Origin: Cupriavidus pampae
GTDB lineage: Bacteria > Pseudomonadota > Gammaproteobacteria > Burkholderiales > Burkholderiaceae
NCBI RefSeq assembly: GCF_914271485.1
Contig: NZ_CAJZAG010000013.1
Span: 159,166-223,165 of the forward strand
Direction: 5' to 3'
Length of the DNA stretch: 64,000 bases
The notes under the pieces are model-generated. The model saw only the letters and a list, made by a program, of their open reading frames with translations. It ran no database searches and was not told the origin of the DNA. Positions 42,858 through 51,692 of the stretch are shown in pieces. The translations under genes were made by a program, and so were the position numbers. Position 1 is the stretch's first letter, and each line of letters opens with the position of its first letter.

Positions 42858-43682
42858 CTACGGCAGCGCCCCTACCTGCTTGAGCACGGTGCGGGCGATC
42901 TCCTGCCGCTTGGCGCCGACTTCGGGCTGCGGCATATCGAGGTTCATGGCGAAGACGTAGGTGTCTTCACCGCGCGTCACCCAACCGACCCACCAGCCCA
43001 CGTCGACCTTGCCCGACGTCGCCCAGCCGGTCTTCGCGCGCAGCGTGTACGCCGGCGTCTGTTCGATGATCAGGATGTCATCGAGCGCCTTGAAGCTGTG
43101 CTCGGAGATTGCCGGGACCGTGTGCGCGGCGGCGTTGCGCAGGAAATCGATCTGCTGGTACGTGGTGATCTGCAGATGACCATTGAGCCAGAACCGGTCT
43201 ACCGGCCCCTCGACATCGGCATTGCCGAAATGCGCCGCACCAAGGTACTTGCGATACTGCGCGGTGCCCACGCGGCGCGCGAGCGCCTGATAGGCGGGCA
43301 CGCATGAATTCTTCAGCGCCACGCGCAGCGGTACCTCGGCATTGCATACCGCTGGCAGGATCGGCTTGCCGTGGTGCATCCATACCTTGCCGTCCCATGG
43401 CAGCTTGTCGTTATCGACATCGGCTACGGCGCCGGTTTCCAGTCCGATCAGCGAATTGAAGATCTTGAAGGTCGAGGCCGGCGAGTACGCAGTGGCCGCG
43501 CGCTTCGGGTTGTAGGTCAGCATGCGTTGCTGCCGCACGTCGTAGACGACGATGGTGCCGTCGACACCTGCCGCATCGAACAAGGGCTTGGCATCGATGG
43601 GCGTCTCCGCGGCTTGCACGACGCCGGCCGCGCAGGCCAGCAACAACGGCATCAACAATCGGTGGACCAGTTTGCTTCGCAT
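42858..43682 (-). CDS. class D (OXA-type) beta-lactamase
   Basis: This 274-residue protein has a Sec leader (LLMPLLLACAAGVVQAAE). Class D motifs are complete: S70-T-F-K73 (nucleophile and carboxylatable Lys), S126-C-V128, F152-G-N154 in the place of YGN, W165 next to it, and K217-T-G219. The Shine-Dalgarno is exceptionally strong: GGAGGTGAT lies directly before the ATG. Chromosomal OXA enzymes of this kind (OXA-22/OXA-60 groups) are intrinsic to Ralstonia and Cupriavidus and hydrolyse penicillins in the periplasm. Allele and spectrum cannot be told. No mobile element flanks it, supporting an intrinsic gene. Confidence 0.94.
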   Translation of the reverse strand: MRSKLVHRLLMPLLLACAAGVVQAAETPIDAKPLFDAAGVDGTIVVYDVRQQRMLTYNPKRAATAYSPASTFKIFNSLIGLETGAVADVDNDKLPWDGKVWMHHGKPILPAVCNAEVPLRVALKNSCVPAYQALARRVGTAQYRKYLGAAHFGNADVEGPVDRFWLNGHLQITTYQQIDFLRNAAAHTVPAISEHSFKALDDILIIEQTPAYTLRAKTGWATSGKVDVGWWVGWVTRGEDTYVFAMNLDMPQPEVGAKRQEIARTVLKQVGALP

Positions 43683-43783
43683 ATCACCTCCGTGGGTTGT
43701 TGTTATGGGTTGGTGCGGAGCATAGGCGCGGGCTTGAAAGTCGCCAACCTGCGCGGGTGTAACACGCGTAACATGACGGCCAG

Positions 43784-45433
43784 ATGGCCACCTCCAATAC
43801 CCTTCTCATCGATCTCTCGGGCCCCTACTCTGTCGGCGCGCACACTGCGCGCTATCAGTCGGTCTGGCTGCTCGCGCGCATCTGGCTCGCCGCTTCGCGC
43901 GATCGCGAAGATCTTGCCGTAGCGGCCGTGCGCGCGCGCTTCGCGGAAGCGGCAAATATGCGGATGATCGTGTCGCGCGCGTTTGGCGACTTCGCGCTGT
44001 GGGGTGTGACGGTGGGCTGGGGCCATGACAAGACGCTCGACCCTGCCGCCCTGCGCGCCGACCGGCGCAGCCGTGGTCCTTTCTGGATGACCACCGCTAC
44101 GGCACGCAAGCTGCGGTTCAGCGCCCACGGCAAGACGCTGCAAGCCGCGGGCGTTGCGCGGTGGCTCGGACAGGCCTCCACCGAAAGCACGCCGGCGAGC
44201 GAGAACACTGAAGGCCTGCAATACGTGATGCGCGACATGGCTTTCTGGCGCCATCTGACGCTTGCCATGCGTGGCGCGCAAGACGGCTTTGCTGGCGCTC
44301 TGGACCATCCGGACCACAGCGTGGCCGAGTCTTTCCGCGCCGCGCACCGCAGCGCGGCCGACGAATTCCAGCAGGCGCTGTCGCTGCTCAAGGAAAGCCT
44401 AGCCTGGCGCCGCAGCGATCGCCTCGACAAGAGCCGTGCCGCGCTGCGGCGTTTCGAAAAAATCGTGGCGGCGGGCCGGATCGACGCTGCGCTGCCGACA
44501 TTCGCCGCCATGGCGCACGTGGTACGTGGATGGGAGCACTACACACGCGGTGACCTCGATGCCGCGCAGCACGAGCTGGCTCGGCTATCGGGCGATGCCG
44601 AGCTGCGGCCCGTGGTGCGCTACAACCCGCGCGTTCGCTTCGAAGCGTTGAACCTCGACGCACTGATCTGCAAGAGCATTGCGTTGCGACCCAGTGCAGC
44701 GGGAACGGCGAACGCCTCCTTGCAACGAGACGCCGCACGCCGCGCGCTCGGCGGATTCTCCGACGCGCTGCAAGCCGCGTACGAGGCCGACTCGGTTGAC
44801 GCCGCACAACACGCCGCCGCCAACATCGGCTGGTCGCTATGGCTGTTCTGGCAATACGGATTGGTGGACGAGTCGGTGGACGACAGGCGCGCGCTGAGCG
44901 CGGAACACGTCCAGCATCAGGCCATGCGCTGGCTCGGCCTGTCGGAATGGATCTGCGATCGTTTCGGCGTGGGCGGCGGGTCCGCCTGGAACACGATCTT
45001 CCTGCTGCGCGTGGCACGCGGCAATCTCAGTGCCGACGCGCCCACGTCGCTGAGCGCGTTTCGCGCACGCAAGCCGCTGACGGTGGCCGCCGCGATTGAC
45101 GCGTTGCGGCCGTTTCATGCGCCATTCGCCCCGGCCAAGGGCTTCGTACGCTGGTCGTCGGTGGCCACCTTCGCGCTCGAGGAACACGACACTGGCCGCG
45201 TCCGCTACAACGCGCTGCAAGTGGCCAACCTGCTGCTGGAATCGGCGTGGTATCTCACGCAGGAGCAAGGCGCATCGACGCAGGCGTACGCAGCCATGGA
45301 GCGATTGGCGACACAGCTCGGCGCATTGCGCGCGGCAGAGCGTGGCTTCTTCCATGCGGAGATTCGCACCTTCCCGCCAGAGCTGCGTGACGTTGCCAAG
45401 GAGGCAGCGCGAACGAAGCGCGCTGTCGCCTAA
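43784..45433 (+). CDS. conserved-looking hypothetical protein, 549 aa
   Basis: I do not recognise the family. The protein has no signal peptide or membrane helix and is Ala- and Arg-rich. It appears largely alpha-helical, with repeated amphipathic units such as DLDAAQHELARLSGDAELRPVVRYNPRVRFEALNLDAL and QHAAANIGWSLWLFWQYGLVDES, suggestive of TPR-like helical repeats in the second half. The N-terminal part (LLIDLSGPYSVGAHTARYQSVWLLARIWLAASRDREDLA) is separate in character and might be a small effector or HTH-like region. Codon use is normal for the window and no overlapping gene competes, so it is probably real. It lies between the class D beta-lactamase and a LysR gene. Function unknown. Confidence 0.75.
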   Translation: MATSNTLLIDLSGPYSVGAHTARYQSVWLLARIWLAASRDREDLAVAAVRARFAEAANMRMIVSRAFGDFALWGVTVGWGHDKTLDPAALRADRRSRGPFWMTTATARKLRFSAHGKTLQAAGVARWLGQASTESTPASENTEGLQYVMRDMAFWRHLTLAMRGAQDGFAGALDHPDHSVAESFRAAHRSAADEFQQALSLLKESLAWRRSDRLDKSRAALRRFEKIVAAGRIDAALPTFAAMAHVVRGWEHYTRGDLDAAQHELARLSGDAELRPVVRYNPRVRFEALNLDALICKSIALRPSAAGTANASLQRDAARRALGGFSDALQAAYEADSVDAAQHAAANIGWSLWLFWQYGLVDESVDDRRALSAEHVQHQAMRWLGLSEWICDRFGVGGGSAWNTIFLLRVARGNLSADAPTSLSAFRARKPLTVAAAIDALRPFHAPFAPAKGFVRWSSVATFALEEHDTGRVRYNALQVANLLLESAWYLTQEQGASTQAYAAMERLATQLGALRAAERGFFHAEIRTFPPELRDVAKEAARTKRAVA

Positions 45434-45444
45434 TACGCCGTCCC

Positions 45445-46353
45445 CTAACGCGAGGCCGTCAACGACTCCGCCGTATCCACCAGCACCTGCCGGAACCACC
45501 GATGCGCGGGATCCTGCCGATATCGCACGTGCCACGCGATATCCACCGGGAACGTACCCAGATCAACTGGGGCCGGCAATACCTTGAGCCGTGAGTCCTT
45601 CGCGATCTGATTGCAGATCAATCGCGGCAGCGTCGCGCAGTAGTCGGTGGCCGCAATGATCTCCGGCACCGCGAGAAAATGCGTCACGGAAATCGCCAGC
45701 TCGCGCCGCAGGCCCTGTCGCTCGAGCGCCTGAAACAGGCCCACGCGCAGCCGCCCCGGTGGCAGGACATTGACGTGCCGCAGCCCCTCGTATTGCTCGC
45801 GCGAAAGCGTATCGCCAACCTCAGGATGATCGGCACGCACCACGCACGCGAGGCCATCGTCCATCAGATGCTGGATCACGAGGCTGTCGGGTGGGTCGAC
45901 GATGCGGCCGAGCGCCATATCGGTGGTCCCCGAGATCACGCCGGTCTCGGCCAGATCGCTGCCAAACGGCGTCAACGCCACCTTAACCCCCGGCGCCGCG
46001 CTCCGCAGCGTGGCCACCACCTTGGGGATCAGCACGATCTCCGCGTAGCTGTTCGGGGCGATATGGAACTGCCGGACCGAGGTGGCGGGGTCAAAGTGCT
46101 GCTGCCCAAGGATCACGTCATCGAGCTTAGCCAGCGTATCGGCCACCACAGGTGCGATCGACTCCGCGAACTGCGTCGGCTTGATGCCGTAGCGCTCGCG
46201 CACGAACAGCGGATCTCGCAGCGTCTCCCGCAGCCGATTCAGGGCATTGGACAGTGCCGGCTGCGTCATGCCGAGGCGAGCCGCCGCGCGCGTGACACTG
46301 CGCTCCTCCATCAGAGCGATGAAGACTGGCAGGAGATTGAGGTCGTAGCGCAT
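45445..46353 (-). CDS. LysR-family transcriptional regulator
   Basis: The ATG at 46353 (302 residues) is chosen over the GTG one codon upstream. The HTH reads LNLLPVFIALMEERSVTRAAARLGMTQPALSNALNRLRETLRDPLFVRERYG, the NodD/LeuO-like subtype. The effector domain contains FHIAPNSYAEIVLIPKVVATLRSAAPGVKVAL. It is divergent from an MFS exporter 135 bases away in an AT-rich intergenic stretch, so it most likely controls that pump and the DJ-1-like gene following it. Confidence 0.92.
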   Translation of the reverse strand: MRYDLNLLPVFIALMEERSVTRAAARLGMTQPALSNALNRLRETLRDPLFVRERYGIKPTQFAESIAPVVADTLAKLDDVILGQQHFDPATSVRQFHIAPNSYAEIVLIPKVVATLRSAAPGVKVALTPFGSDLAETGVISGTTDMALGRIVDPPDSLVIQHLMDDGLACVVRADHPEVGDTLSREQYEGLRHVNVLPPGRLRVGLFQALERQGLRRELAISVTHFLAVPEIIAATDYCATLPRLICNQIAKDSRLKVLPAPVDLGTFPVDIAWHVRYRQDPAHRWFRQVLVDTAESLTASR

Positions 46354-46488
46354 CACTTATTCTGTCACATGAATATCTAAAATAGAACAAATAAATTTCT
46401 CAAATATCTGGCCATTACGCATAGTTAGGGCAACCAAGCGCCGCCCACCAACGGTTGGCGGCACAGATGCAAATTTGAGGAGTTTTAC

Positions 46489-47733
46489 ATGACTAACTCA
46501 GTACGGCTGGCCGATGAACCCCAGCCATCTCTTACCCCTTCGAGCAGCCTGTCCCGCTCGCTGGCGCTGTTCGCGCTGGCCCTTGGCAGCTTCTGTATCG
46601 GCACGTCCGAGTTCGCCAGCATGGGTGTGATTCAGCTGTTCTCAGCAAGCCTCGGAATCGATGTGCCGCAAGCCACGAGTGCGGTAACTGCCTATGCGCT
46701 GGGCGTGGTGGTGGGCGCGCCGGTGGTCACGCTGGCCGCGGCACGGCTCAATCGCCGTACGCTGCTGCTCGCGCTGATCGCACTGTTCGTGGTCGGCAAT
46801 GTCCTGTCGGCGATCGCGTCCAGCCTGCCCTTCCTGATCGTTGCCCGCTTTATCAGCGGTCTGCCGCAGGGCGCGTACTTCGGTGCGGGTGCCATGGTCG
46901 CGAGCTATATCCTCGGGCCGGGACAATCGGGACGTGCCTTTGCCATCGTCATGACTGGCCTGACCGTGGCCACGATCATCGGTTCGCCGCTGGCGACGTT
47001 CCTCGGTCAGACGCTTGGCTGGCGTGAGACCTACCTCGCGGTGGCGGTGCTGTCCGCACTGGCATGGCTTGCGATCCGCCAGTGGCTGCCGCGTACCAGC
47101 GCACTCGATGGCACGCCGGTCGTGCAGGAACTGTCCGCGCTCCGCAGCGGCAAGGTGTGGGGCGTGATGGCCGTGGCCACTGCCGGCATCGCCAGCCTGT
47201 TCGCGATCTACACCTTCGTTGGCCCGATCGTGACCGATGCCACAAGGCTCGCGCCGAGCATGATTCCGGTGGCCCTCGCGATCTTCGGTATCGGCATGAC
47301 GGTGGGCAACTCGGTGGGCGGTCGTCTCGCCGACCAGTTCCCGATGCGTGGGCTGGTGCTGGGCCTGAGCACTGCGCTGATCGTGCTCGTGATCATCGCG
47401 ATCGATGGACAGACGCCTTCGGTGCTGTTCCCCGCGCTGTTTGCGCTCGGTGCCGCGCTGATGGCCTCGATTCCCACCATGCAGGTCCGGCTGACCCGCT
47501 TTGCCCCGCAAGCGCCTTCGCTAATGGGTGCGATGACGCTGGCTGCCTGCAACCTCGGCAATGCCATCGGTGCATGGGCGGGTGGCGCCACGATCGACGC
47601 CGGCTTCGGTTTGCTGTCGGTGGCCTGGGCGGGCTTTGCCCTCACCCTGGCCGGCCTTGTGATCTTCGGCCTGACCCTCGTCAACGCAACGTCTCAACCA
47701 TCCTTGGCGGCCAACACCTCCGCGCAAGTCTGA
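46489..47733 (+). CDS. MFS transporter, DHA1 (AraJ/YdhP-like)
   Basis: This 414-residue protein has 12 predicted membrane segments and a strong GAGGAG before the ATG. TM1 reads FALALGSFCIGTSEFASMGVI, the signature of the AraJ/YdhP/PbuE sugar-or-drug efflux group. Motif A-like RLNRRTLLL, motif C-like AGIASLFAIYTFVGPIV and RLADQFPMRGLVLG follow. Inner-membrane proton-coupled export is inferred from family. Divergent from LysR and followed 38 bases later by a DJ-1/PfpI gene with its own AGGAG, then a terminator, forming a two-gene unit. Confidence 0.91.
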   Translation: MTNSVRLADEPQPSLTPSSSLSRSLALFALALGSFCIGTSEFASMGVIQLFSASLGIDVPQATSAVTAYALGVVVGAPVVTLAAARLNRRTLLLALIALFVVGNVLSAIASSLPFLIVARFISGLPQGAYFGAGAMVASYILGPGQSGRAFAIVMTGLTVATIIGSPLATFLGQTLGWRETYLAVAVLSALAWLAIRQWLPRTSALDGTPVVQELSALRSGKVWGVMAVATAGIASLFAIYTFVGPIVTDATRLAPSMIPVALAIFGIGMTVGNSVGGRLADQFPMRGLVLGLSTALIVLVIIAIDGQTPSVLFPALFALGAALMASIPTMQVRLTRFAPQAPSLMGAMTLAACNLGNAIGAWAGGATIDAGFGLLSVAWAGFALTLAGLVIFGLTLVNATSQPSLAANTSAQV

Positions 47734-47771
47734 CCTTCGATATCACTCTCTCTCTCTTCAAGGAGCACATC

Positions 47772-48440
47772 ATGTCTATCAAGCACGTACTCTTCATCCT
47801 GACCAACGCCGCTGAAATCGGCCCGAACCATCGCGCCACCGGCTACTTCTTCCCCGAAGTCGCCCACCCGTACGAAGTGTTCGCCGAGTCCGGCGTGGCC
47901 GTCGAATACGCCTCGCTGCAAGGCGGCACGCCGCCGGAAGACGGCTACGACGCGAACGATCCCGCGCAACTGGCGTTCCGCAACAGCGCGGCCATCCGCC
48001 GCATGGCACATAGCCGCAAGCTGTCGGAAGTGGACGTCCTCGACTATGACGCGATCTTCTTCCCGGGCGGCCTTGGACCGATGGTCGATATCGCCAACAA
48101 CCCTGAAATCCAGCGCGCGGTCGAACGCGCCTGGCAAGCCGGCAAAATTGTCGCAGCAGTCTGCCACGGCCCCGCCGCACTGCTCGGCGCAAAGAACGAA
48201 GATGGCACCCCGCTGGTCAAGGGCCGCAAGCTGACGTCCTTCTCCAACGCCGAAGAGTCGGGCTACGCGCAGGCCGATGTACCGTTCCTGCTCGAAGACG
48301 CGCTGCGCGCCGAAGGCGCCGAGTATTCGTCTGTTGATGTATGGCAAGAAAAGGTGGTGGTGGACGGCAAGCTGATGACGGGCCAAAACCCTGCATCGGG
48401 CGGCCCGCTCGCCAAGGCCATCGTGGCAGCGCTGCGGTAA
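47772..48440 (+). CDS. DJ-1/PfpI (Hsp31-like) type 1 glutamine amidotransferase-fold protein
   Basis: The ATG at 47772 has AGGAG 7 bases upstream and gives 222 residues. Residues 126-140 (IVAAVCHGPAALLGA) carry the nucleophile-elbow C131-H132, and FPEVAHPYEVF supplies a nearby Glu. EVDVLDYDAIFFPGGLGPMVD is the usual strand-turn. The size with an inserted lid matches the YhbO/Hsp31-like glyoxalase III or chaperone group, which detoxify methylglyoxal or repair glycated proteins. A 115-base fragment of a close relative lies at 58.0 kb. The gene shares a unit with the MFS pump. Confidence 0.91.
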   Translation: MSIKHVLFILTNAAEIGPNHRATGYFFPEVAHPYEVFAESGVAVEYASLQGGTPPEDGYDANDPAQLAFRNSAAIRRMAHSRKLSEVDVLDYDAIFFPGGLGPMVDIANNPEIQRAVERAWQAGKIVAAVCHGPAALLGAKNEDGTPLVKGRKLTSFSNAEESGYAQADVPFLLEDALRAEGAEYSSVDVWQEKVVVDGKLMTGQNPASGGPLAKAIVAALR

Positions 48441-48455
48441 GCAGCTTCACGTCTG

Positions 48456-48503
48456 AACGAAGGGCCACATCGTCGCGCTAGCGACATGCGGCCCTTCGTT
48501 TTT
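48456..48503 (+). terminator. Rho-independent terminator after the DJ-1/PfpI gene
   Basis: An 11-bp outer stem (AACGAAGGGCC at 48456-48466 with GGCCCTTCGTT at 48490-48500) encloses a second small stem (GTCGC/GCGAC) and runs into five T. Confidence 0.88.
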
Positions 48504-48513
48504 CGACCTCGAG

Positions 48514-48575
48514 CATAGAAAAATTTTGCCGGCACGCGACAACTGTCGTGCATCCTATGACGTCGTATTGCAACT
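48514..48575 (+). repeat. intergenic repeat, copy 1 (second copy at 58431-58490)
   Basis: The segment contains AAAATTTTGCCGGC, then a GCGACAAC-like core and CCTATG-CGTCGT. A second copy at 58.43 kb retains the same order with short indels. In copy 1 the central part can fold as GCACG-N10-CGTGC. It lies between the terminator and the small gene at 48594, so it may be that gene's promoter or a dispersed element. Confidence 0.55.
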
Positions 48576-48593
48576 TCGTTCCGTGAGGACTTT

Positions 48594-48785
48594 ATGAAAA
48601 GAACTTTTGAGATATGGGAAGGTACGGATGAAGATGGCGATCGACAGAAATGTGTTATCGGGAAAGGTCAGTTTGTTCAACAAGCAAGGTCGATTGGATC
48701 CGATCCAGTGCTCCTGACAACCTTTGATGCAGACAGCGCGGAAGAAGCATCGATTTTTCTTGATAAATTTTGCTGGGGTGACTAG
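48594..48785 (+). CDS. small acidic hypothetical protein, 63 aa
   Basis: The ATG has GAGG 8 bases upstream. The product (MKRTFEIWEGTDEDGDRQKC at its start) is acidic, with a helical C-terminus SAEEASIFLDKFCWGD, and has no export signal. Base composition is more AT-rich than its neighbours, suggesting different origin. I do not know the family. It reads as a compact single-domain protein rather than a chance ORF because of the ribosome site and balanced residue use. Confidence 0.6.
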   Translation: MKRTFEIWEGTDEDGDRQKCVIGKGQFVQQARSIGSDPVLLTTFDADSAEEASIFLDKFCWGD

Positions 48786-49326
48786 TCGAACTGAGTTGCG
48801 TTAGGTCATCGCGAGGGTGACGCAAATAGCGACCCCAATGAGAGCAAGAAAAAGGCCCAAATACTTCCATCCTTTTCGCGTACTAGGAAACTCGCCCATA
48901 CCGTCCGTGAGGAACGCCCATCCGATCACGAAGATGATGAGGATCGGCTTACTTAGTAAGCTGGCTACCTCCGCTAGTCGGCATCCAATTCGTTGCCGAT
49001 CAGATCGGAAAAGGCGGCGGTTTCGAGGAAACATCTGAGAGCAGGTTTGTAGAATTTCGCAATCGCTGCCGGAGCGTTGCGGCGCGTTGAGGAAGCGGTT
49101 TTGAAGACCGCAAATTGTCGTTGATTCTCGCTTCAACGTCGAACTATCGCTGGTGATGGAGAACGAAGCCATGTGCGTATCGGGTAAAGCGGGACGCGGC
49201 TTCCGGACCCATCTCGGCCAGATAAGGCAAGCTTGACCGGCGGTTATCAAAAGCCTTTCCGCCGGTCAATGGTGTCTGTCGAGGTTCGCTTAACACCTAG
49301 CTTGGTTAGTCGACGCAATTCCTATA
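48786..49326. other. 541-base region without a firm gene
   Basis: Apart from one weak minus-strand candidate (48801-49034), I see no gene, terminator or repeat here. Composition is more AT-rich than the flanks, as in the small gene before it, so the stretch may be acquired or decayed DNA. Confidence 0.4.
48801..49034 (-). CDS. possible two-helix membrane protein, 77 aa
   Basis: The C-terminal part of a minus-strand frame has two hydrophobic segments, LLSKPILIIFVIGWAFLTD and YLGLFLALIGVAICVTLAM, joined by a short polar loop (GMGEFPSTRKGWK). The pattern is sensible for a small membrane protein. The start is unclear: ATG 49034 has no ribosome site and the region before the first helix looks random. 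It may be a real gene with another start or a remnant. Confidence 0.35.
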   Translation of the reverse strand: MFPRNRRLFRSDRQRIGCRLAEVASLLSKPILIIFVIGWAFLTDGMGEFPSTRKGWKYLGLFLALIGVAICVTLAMT

Positions 49327-51339
49327 TCAAGGCTGCTGGTAGAGCCACACAGATCCGTCGACAAGCTTGGCGGCGATACGCACCTTGCCGTTCGCGTCGA
49401 GCGCGCTCACAAAGTCTGTTGGTGTGCCGGCGGCAGGCAGCGCAATCGTCGTGGTAGCTCTGGTGTCCGTATTGAACAAAGTCCACGAAGACGCCGACAG
49501 CCCCACCAGGAAATGCGGAATAGCGCTCAGCTTGATCAAGGACGGCACCGCGCTCCACACGTTTGCGTAATGGGCGCCGGGCGAAGGTCTGCTTACGATA
49601 CCGAGGCTACTTGCATAACCATAGACCTGTGCATTCTGATCCGCCGCATTTGCGGCAACCGCCCCAAAGCTAAGCGTGGAGGTTGCCGTATAGACATATG
49701 CCATCGTCATGCCATTCGACTGGATAATCTCGTTGACGCCGTCATTGTGAAGCGTCATGGCGCCACTTCCATCCGGGAACGGACGAGCATCGAGAACCGG
49801 TGCATCGCTAAATTCGCCAGTAGGCTGCATCATCCCTCCAACCCGCTCCCACCACGACGTCGTCCACGACACCATATTGGGACACCAGCCGGTCGAATCA
49901 ATGTTGCCGCCGGTCGTGGTCACAAAGTTGCGTCCCGTCGGGGTCGGACCACATCCCCGCAAGGATGTGTCGGCGCGCGCGCCGGCAAGGTCACCGTCGA
50001 AGCTGCCGAATGAAACGCTCGAGCCATCGGCACCGAGTTGCACCATCACAGCCGAATTTGCCGGGTTCGCAGCTGCCGCGAGCCAGATACCTTGTGCGGT
50101 AGCCGGCAGCGCCGAGCCGGGCTCGACCGCTGTATCATCGGCAGCACCGAAACGCTCCAGTCGTGCCGGCTGACTGCCATCCGCAGTCAGGCGCCACACA
50201 CGCGTGCCGTCGATCGCCAGGCTGATGATCGAGGGGCTGGCGATCGGTGCATCCGGCAGGCGCGTCCATACGCCCGGTGACGACAGCGGCAGTGTGCTGC
50301 TGTTCGAGCGGCCATCCGGATACGTTGCCGTGACCGTCAACGTCGCGGTATAGGCGGTAACCTGAGCAGCATCCATGCCGATCGTCACGCTCCCGCCGTT
50401 ACCCACGCTAACGATGGAGGCCGCCGTGCCGCTTTGCTGGATCGACCAGGCCAACGTCACCTGACCTGCCAGGTTGGCACCCTGTGCATCGGTCAACGTT
50501 ACCGACACGGTACCGGTGAGCCCCGGCCTCACGCTCAGCGACGACGCCGAAAACGCGATCGACGGCAGCGGCACCAGCGCCCGTGTGAGCGCTGCATTGC
50601 TGCACAGGCGGTCACCTGCGGGCGTGCTCGCGCACGCGGTGAGCTGGCCCGTAGCCGCGAGCGTGCCCGTAGTCGAGACCTGCGCCGAATGGCTGTCCGA
50701 CGCCGGCGTCACCGCAAACGTGTTGTTGTCGATCGCCCACGACCAGTCCTTCAGATCCGCTGCGCCATCCACACCGTCCGAACGCTGCACCACCGCCGTG
50801 ACCACTTGCGGCGCGGCACCAGCGTTGACCGTCAGCGTGGACGGCGACAGCGTGAGTGAATAGGTCTTGGCGGCCGCAGGCTGCACGGCCAGATGCGTGG
50901 TGCTGGCGGCCTGGCTGCCATCGGGAAGCGTGGCCGTGGCAATGACATTGGCCTCGCCCGGTGCCAGCAGGCGTACCGTCGCGTAAATACCGACCGGCTG
51001 CGTGACGCTGGCCGCCGCAGCAGGTGCCAGATCGGACGCGGATACTACGGTCGCGACCGCTTCATTCGATGACGACCACGCGAACTTGGCGCCCTTGACC
51101 TCTTGGCCATCGGCACCCAGCAGCGTTGCCTTCAGCATCATCGTGCCGCCCTGTGCCGGTGCAGCGGTGCCGGTATCGACAACGAGGCGGCTGGTAGGCG
51201 TTTGCGCGGGAGGTGTTTGCGTGGCAGGAGGGGATTGTGTGTCATCGCTGCCACAGGCGGACAGCAGGCTTGCCGCAAGGACAAGCGATATCAGACCGGT
51301 GGTGCGAGCGCGCGCCCCGGCGTGGAAACAGTAAAACAT
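49327..51339 (-). CDS. Ig-like repeat lipoprotein, 670 aa
   Basis: The N-terminus contains a lipoprotein signal (LISLVLAASLLSACGSDD, lipobox LSAC) after an 18-residue preamble, then a Thr/Pro linker. Residues about 50-390 hold three Ig-like (Big-type) beta domains, each with the pattern 'GxxxxLxATxxxADGQEV...AxWSSSNEAVATV': TGTAAPAQGGTMMLKATLLGADGQEVKGAKFAWSSSNEAVATVV, then YSLTLSPSTLTVNAGAAPQVV, then SSLSVRPGLTGTVSVTLTDAQGANL. The C-terminal ~280 residues resemble a beta-propeller-like region with WTRLPDAP and WTTSWWERVG. Surface-exposed, function unknown. The gene is isolated from its neighbours. Confidence 0.82.
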   Translation of the reverse strand: MFYCFHAGARARTTGLISLVLAASLLSACGSDDTQSPPATQTPPAQTPTSRLVVDTGTAAPAQGGTMMLKATLLGADGQEVKGAKFAWSSSNEAVATVVSASDLAPAAAASVTQPVGIYATVRLLAPGEANVIATATLPDGSQAASTTHLAVQPAAAKTYSLTLSPSTLTVNAGAAPQVVTAVVQRSDGVDGAADLKDWSWAIDNNTFAVTPASDSHSAQVSTTGTLAATGQLTACASTPAGDRLCSNAALTRALVPLPSIAFSASSLSVRPGLTGTVSVTLTDAQGANLAGQVTLAWSIQQSGTAASIVSVGNGGSVTIGMDAAQVTAYTATLTVTATYPDGRSNSSTLPLSSPGVWTRLPDAPIASPSIISLAIDGTRVWRLTADGSQPARLERFGAADDTAVEPGSALPATAQGIWLAAAANPANSAVMVQLGADGSSVSFGSFDGDLAGARADTSLRGCGPTPTGRNFVTTTGGNIDSTGWCPNMVSWTTSWWERVGGMMQPTGEFSDAPVLDARPFPDGSGAMTLHNDGVNEIIQSNGMTMAYVYTATSTLSFGAVAANAADQNAQVYGYASSLGIVSRPSPGAHYANVWSAVPSLIKLSAIPHFLVGLSASSWTLFNTDTRATTTIALPAAGTPTDFVSALDANGKVRIAAKLVDGSVWLYQQP

Positions 51340-51507
51340 GTGACCTTACCCGTTATTGTTGGTTTGAAAGCGCATGTCGCCGGCGTGCCACGGTGCCTTA
51401 TCTAGCGACCGATATCGGGCGCAAGCGATATGTTCGGGCGAATCTAGCAACGATGCCCTTACGCCCTCCACCCCACTTCGGCACTATTAAGTTCTGAGAA
51501 TTCGTGC

Positions 51508-51657
51508 TCAGACAAACAACAGCCACGCACCGTAGGCAACGAACAGCCACACGCACATAACCAGCACCGCTCCCCAATAGCTCGTCGGCTTCTTTTGCTG
51601 GTCCTCAAGCCATTTATCGGCGTGGCTGCGACATTCCTTCAGCACCTCATGAGGTAT
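51508..51657 (-). CDS. possible small membrane protein following the MFS gene
   Basis: On the minus strand the frame overlapping the MFS stop reads EVLKECRSHADKWLEDQQKKPTSYWG, then a hydrophobic segment AVLVMCVWLFVAYGAWLLFV and a stop at 51508. No ATG is present. TTG at 51657 gives 49 residues; CTG at 51696, overlapping the MFS stop codon, would give 62. The amphipathic and hydrophobic organisation is gene-like, and the position suggests coupling to the MFS gene. Confidence 0.4.
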   Translation of the reverse strand: MPHEVLKECRSHADKWLEDQQKKPTSYWGAVLVMCVWLFVAYGAWLLFV

Positions 51658-51692
51658 CAATCCCGTCTTTCGGCCACGCTCGCGATACCCCG

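Noticed and set aside
47064..47771. In-frame extension ahead of the DJ-1/PfpI gene
   Set aside because: It is the shadow of the MFS gene; the PfpI gene starts at 47772 with AGGAG.
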